NCBI GenBank assembly: GCA_018064695.1
Contig: JAGHUU010000105.1
Coordinates: forward strand, 1 to 8,493
Length of the DNA stretch: 8,493 nt
Reading direction: 5' to 3'
Source: Candidatus Blautia equi
Lineage (GTDB): Bacteria > Bacillota > Clostridia > Lachnospirales > Lachnospiraceae
This document shows positions 6,314-8,493 of this stretch, in pieces. The position numbers were made by a program, and so were the translations under genes. Position 1 is the stretch's first letter; the number at the start of each line of letters is the position of its first letter. The notes beneath the pieces were generated by a model, which saw only the letters and a list, made by a program, of their open reading frames with translations, did no database searches and had not been told where the DNA came from.

Positions 6314-6955
6314 ATGAAAAAATCCGGAAACAAATTTATGAGACGTGTGGCTGGTTTACTGCTCCTCCTTATGGTTCTGACCCTGGGAATATTCACAGGA
6401 ATGGTTGGGGAAGCTTCTGTAAAAGGTACCAGCTCCAAAGTGACGGTGGAAAATCCTGCCGGCAAGAAGAAAAAGAAAAACGACAGCAAGAAAGAAAATA
6501 AGAAAGATAATAAAAAAGACGATAAAAAAGAAGATGCAAAGAAGGAAGAGCAGCCTGCAGATGCAGAGGAAGAGCTCGTAATCGAAGAAGATGGCGAGTA
6601 CACCACTAAAGAAGAGGTTGCTGCCTACATCCATGAGTTCGGCAAGCTTCCTTCCAACTATATCACTAAGAGAGATGCGCAGGACCTGGGCTGGGACAAC
6701 AAGCTTGGAAATCTGGATAAGGTTGCACCGGGAAAGAGCATCGGCGGCGATAAGTTCGGAAATTACGAGGAACTGCTTCCTACAGAAAAGGGACGCAAGT
6801 ATTTTGAGTGTGATATCGATTTTGACGGCGGATACCGCGGTGCAAAACGTATCATTTTCTCCAATGACGGTCTGATCTATTATACAGAGGATCACTATAA
6901 GAGCTTTGAACAGCTGTACGATAAAGATGGAAAGGTGGAGAACGAAAATGCTTGA
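6314..6955 (+). CDS. Secreted barnase-family ribonuclease with lysine-rich linker
   Basis: This is a guanyl-preferring extracellular ribonuclease of the barnase (N1/T1, microbial RNase) family. The 213-residue precursor has a signal peptide (basic MKKSGNKFMRR, hydrophobic core about 12-29, likely cleavage after GEA at 34). Next come a lysine-rich low-complexity linker (51-77), an acidic stretch (78-96), and the nuclease domain from about 99 to 201. That domain aligns closely with Bacillus barnase: KLPSNYITKRDAQDLGW, VAPGKSIGGDKF, and DHYKSF. All active-site residues are present: K119 (barnase K27), E165 (E73), R175 (R83), R179 (R87) and H194 (H102). Mature barnase is about 110 residues without such a linker. 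The ATG at 6314 is chosen because it gives a standard signal peptide. An in-frame GTG at 6305, better spaced from GAAAGG (6295-6300), is possible. The inhibitor gene overlaps its 3' end. Confidence 0.93.
   Translation: MKKSGNKFMRRVAGLLLLLMVLTLGIFTGMVGEASVKGTSSKVTVENPAGKKKKKNDSKKENKKDNKKDDKKEDAKKEEQPADAEEELVIEEDGEYTTKEEVAAYIHEFGKLPSNYITKRDAQDLGWDNKLGNLDKVAPGKSIGGDKFGNYEELLPTEKGRKYFECDIDFDGGYRGAKRIIFSNDGLIYYTEDHYKSFEQLYDKDGKVENENA
6934..6940 (+). promoter_or_regulatory. Ribosome binding site of the barstar gene
   Basis: GGTGGAG lies within the last codons of the ribonuclease gene, seven bases before the ATG at 6948. It favours this start over an in-frame ATG at 6906, which would add 14 residues absent from barstars. 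Confidence 0.8.
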
Positions 6956-7229
6956 AATGCAGATCATCGGTAAAGATATCGAATCAGTAGATGAGTTTCA
7001 CGATAAGATCCAGGAGGAACTTGAATTCCCTGATTACTACGGAGCAAACCTGGACGCTTTATATGACATGGTTTCCATGATCTCAGAGGAGACCTATATT
7101 GAGATGGACCTCTCCGATATGGAGGATGAGGCTATGAAGACCTATCTGAAAAGAGTCTGGAATGTGCTTTGCGATGCCGCAGAAGAGAACCTCTGTCTGG
7201 AAATCAGAAGAGTAGACGACGAAGAATGA
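6948..7229 (+). CDS. Barstar-family ribonuclease inhibitor
   Basis: Barstar is a small cytoplasmic protein that plugs the barnase active site and protects the producing cell before secretion. The 93-residue product has the usual length. Its core FPDYYGANLDALYD (27-40) matches the barnase-binding helix region. Y30, D36 and D40 correspond to barstar Y29, D35 and D39, of which D39 is the main active-site contact. Two contact positions are conservative changes: W38 is Y39, and E76 appears as D76. The start overlaps the ribonuclease stop by 8 bases and has its own strong binding site, so inhibitor is made whenever nuclease is. A bidirectional terminator follows. The pairing with an adjacent barnase makes the assignment firm. 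Confidence 0.94.
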   Translation: MLEMQIIGKDIESVDEFHDKIQEELEFPDYYGANLDALYDMVSMISEETYIEMDLSDMEDEAMKTYLKRVWNVLCDAAEENLCLEIRRVDDEE

Positions 7230-7263
7230 TCTTTTATATTTCACTTATATTTAAACAAAAAGA

Positions 7264-7296
7264 GGAACCACATCAGATGATGTGGTTCCATTTTTT
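7264..7296. terminator. Bidirectional terminator after barstar
   Basis: A perfect 11-bp stem, 7264-7274 (GGAACCACATC) with 7279-7289, has an AGAT loop and six T at 7291-7296. Five A at 7257-7261 supply the T tract for the minus strand. It separates the barnase-barstar unit from the convergent phosphorylase gene, and either transcript could end here. Confidence 0.92.
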
Positions 7297-7311
7297 ATGC
7301 TTTCGTATTTA

Positions 7312-8493
7312 TTAACCCATGTATACGGTTACGTGATATTCCTCTTTGCCAGGAACGTATGGGATCAGGTTGCCTGCAACCTCGGTTCCGTCTACATCAA
7401 GTTTGATAACACCCTTCTGTACGCCGTCAGGTTTCTTAACGTTGATGTAATAGGTTCCCTCGCGGAATTTTCTGGTGAGGGTGAAATCACCGAAGTCCTC
7501 AGGTACACAAGGATTGATGCTGAGACCTTCGTAGGTTGGCTGTACACCAAGGATTGCCTGGGATACGTTTACGAATGTCCATGCAGCGGTACCGGTAAGC
7601 CAGCTGTTCTTAGCCTCGCCGTGATAGTATGCGTCAGCACCGGCGATCATCTGGGAGTATACATATGGCTCGGTTCTGTGGATCTCACTGATGTCCTCAA
7701 TGTAGGATGGGCAGGTTTTCCTGTAAACTTCGAATGCTCTGTTTCCACGGCCGATGGTGGTCTCTGCGATGGAGATCCATGGATTGTTGTGGCAGAAGAT
7801 ACCTGCGTTCTCTTTGTATCCCGGTGGGTAAGAGGAGATCTCACCAAGCTCCAGATGATATCTGGTATATGCAGGCTGAAGGATCATAACACCGTATTTG
7901 GTATCCAGTCTTTCTTTAACGGAGTTCAGTGCTTTCTCAGCAAGACCGTCATCCACGCCGACACCTGCCATTACGCAGAAGCCCTGTGGCTCAATGAAGA
8001 TCTGACCTTCCTCACACTCTTTGGAGCCGACTTTGTTGGACTGTGCATCGTATGCACGAACGAACCACTCGCCGTCCCAGCCGTCTTTCTTGATTGCGGC
8101 TACCATGTCTTTTACATTCTCGCGTGCCTCAGCAGCAAGAGCCTCTTTGCCGGTTCTCTCGCAGAGCTGTGCAAACTCCTCGCCGTATTTTACAAACATA
8201 CCGGCGATGAATACGGACTCAGCAACAGGTCCCTCGGAAGGTCCGGAGGTCTGGAAGGACTCACCCGGATGCTCGGAGAAGCAGTTCAGGTTCAGACAGT
8301 CGTTCCAGTCGGCACGGCCGATGAGTGGAAGTTTGTGTGGTCCTAAATGGGTACGGATATAATCAAAGGATCTGTACAGATGCTCGAAGAGGCTCTGTGC
8401 TTTATCCTCCTGGTTATCAAATGGAACGCTCTCCTCAAGAATGGAGAAGTCGCCGGTCTCTTTCAGATATGCGGAAACTGCTGCGATAAGCCA
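7312..8493 (-). CDS. Cellobiose phosphorylase (GH94), C-terminal part
   Basis: The enzyme splits cellobiose with phosphate into glucose 1-phosphate and glucose inside the cell, saving ATP during cellulose-sugar use. The frame is open to the window edge, so 393 residues of a family length near 810 are visible, and no start is seen. The fragment begins WLIAAVSAYLKETGD inside the (alpha/alpha)6 barrel. It contains GRADWNDCLNLNCFSEHPGESF (from 59), where D65 is the best match to the GH94 general-acid aspartate. HNNPWISIAETTIGRGNRAFEVY and TGTAAWTF carry the His and Thr-Gly implicated in phosphate binding in relatives. It ends with the beta-sandwich C-terminal domain. Chitobiose phosphorylase and cellodextrin phosphorylase are related alternatives, but the LNLNCFSEHPGESFQTSGP stretch fits cellobiose phosphorylases best by memory. 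It ends facing the barstar gene across a shared terminator. Confidence 0.9.
   Translation of the reverse strand, partial: WLIAAVSAYLKETGDFSILEESVPFDNQEDKAQSLFEHLYRSFDYIRTHLGPHKLPLIGRADWNDCLNLNCFSEHPGESFQTSGPSEGPVAESVFIAGMFVKYGEEFAQLCERTGKEALAAEARENVKDMVAAIKKDGWDGEWFVRAYDAQSNKVGSKECEEGQIFIEPQGFCVMAGVGVDDGLAEKALNSVKERLDTKYGVMILQPAYTRYHLELGEISSYPPGYKENAGIFCHNNPWISIAETTIGRGNRAFEVYRKTCPSYIEDISEIHRTEPYVYSQMIAGADAYYHGEAKNSWLTGTAAWTFVNVSQAILGVQPTYEGLSINPCVPEDFGDFTLTRKFREGTYYINVKKPDGVQKGVIKLDVDGTEVAGNLIPYVPGKEEYHVTVYMG

Noticed and set aside
7282..8346. A 354-codon open frame on the + strand
   Set aside because: It is antisense to the GH94 gene, begins inside the terminator hairpin, has no ribosome binding site and gives a cysteine/valine-rich protein of no recognisable family.

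Overview
The window looks like chromosomal DNA of a Gram-positive anaerobe of the Lachnospiraceae (Clostridia). The evidence is the ffh-rpsP-khpA-rimM-trmD gene order, strong AGGAGG-type ribosome binding sites, sigma-A-like promoters, T-tailed hairpin terminators and a GH94 cellobiose phosphorylase typical of plant-fibre-using gut clostridia. The family assignment is inferred from gene content and protein resemblance, not from a search.

Bases 1-3888 (+) are a translation and tRNA-maturation operon. It holds the 3' part of ffh (signal recognition particle GTPase), rpsP (ribosomal protein S16), khpA (small KH RNA-binding protein), rimM (30S maturation factor), trmD (tRNA m1G37 methyltransferase) and queA (queuosine synthesis). 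rimM-trmD and trmD-queA each overlap by ATGA, so translation is probably coupled. A good intrinsic terminator lies between khpA and rimM and may divide the operon. queA is broken by a one-base frameshift at about 3184. It is also where rplS is commonly found.

Bases 3889-4502 (+) hold mscL, a mechanosensitive channel, with its own near-consensus promoter and a bidirectional terminator. Next to it is a 30-bp palindrome of REP type (4515-4544).

Bases 4556-6151 (-) encode a membrane-anchored CapA-family (poly-gamma-glutamate synthesis type) metallophosphatase-fold protein. It has a long basic cytoplasmic tail and an acidic linker. It is divergent from a secreted barnase-type ribonuclease and its barstar-type inhibitor (6314-7229, +). 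The two back-to-back promoters lie in a 162-bp gap. The nuclease has every barnase catalytic residue and an unusual lysine-rich linker after its signal peptide. The inhibitor gene overlaps the nuclease gene by 8 bases.

Bases 7264-7296 are a second bidirectional terminator. From 7312 to the window end (-) is the C-terminal half of a cellobiose phosphorylase.

Most of the window is housekeeping. I see no wholly new system. The points most worth following up are the linker-bearing secreted barnase with barstar, the palindromic repeat, the queA frameshift and the trmD-queA junction.
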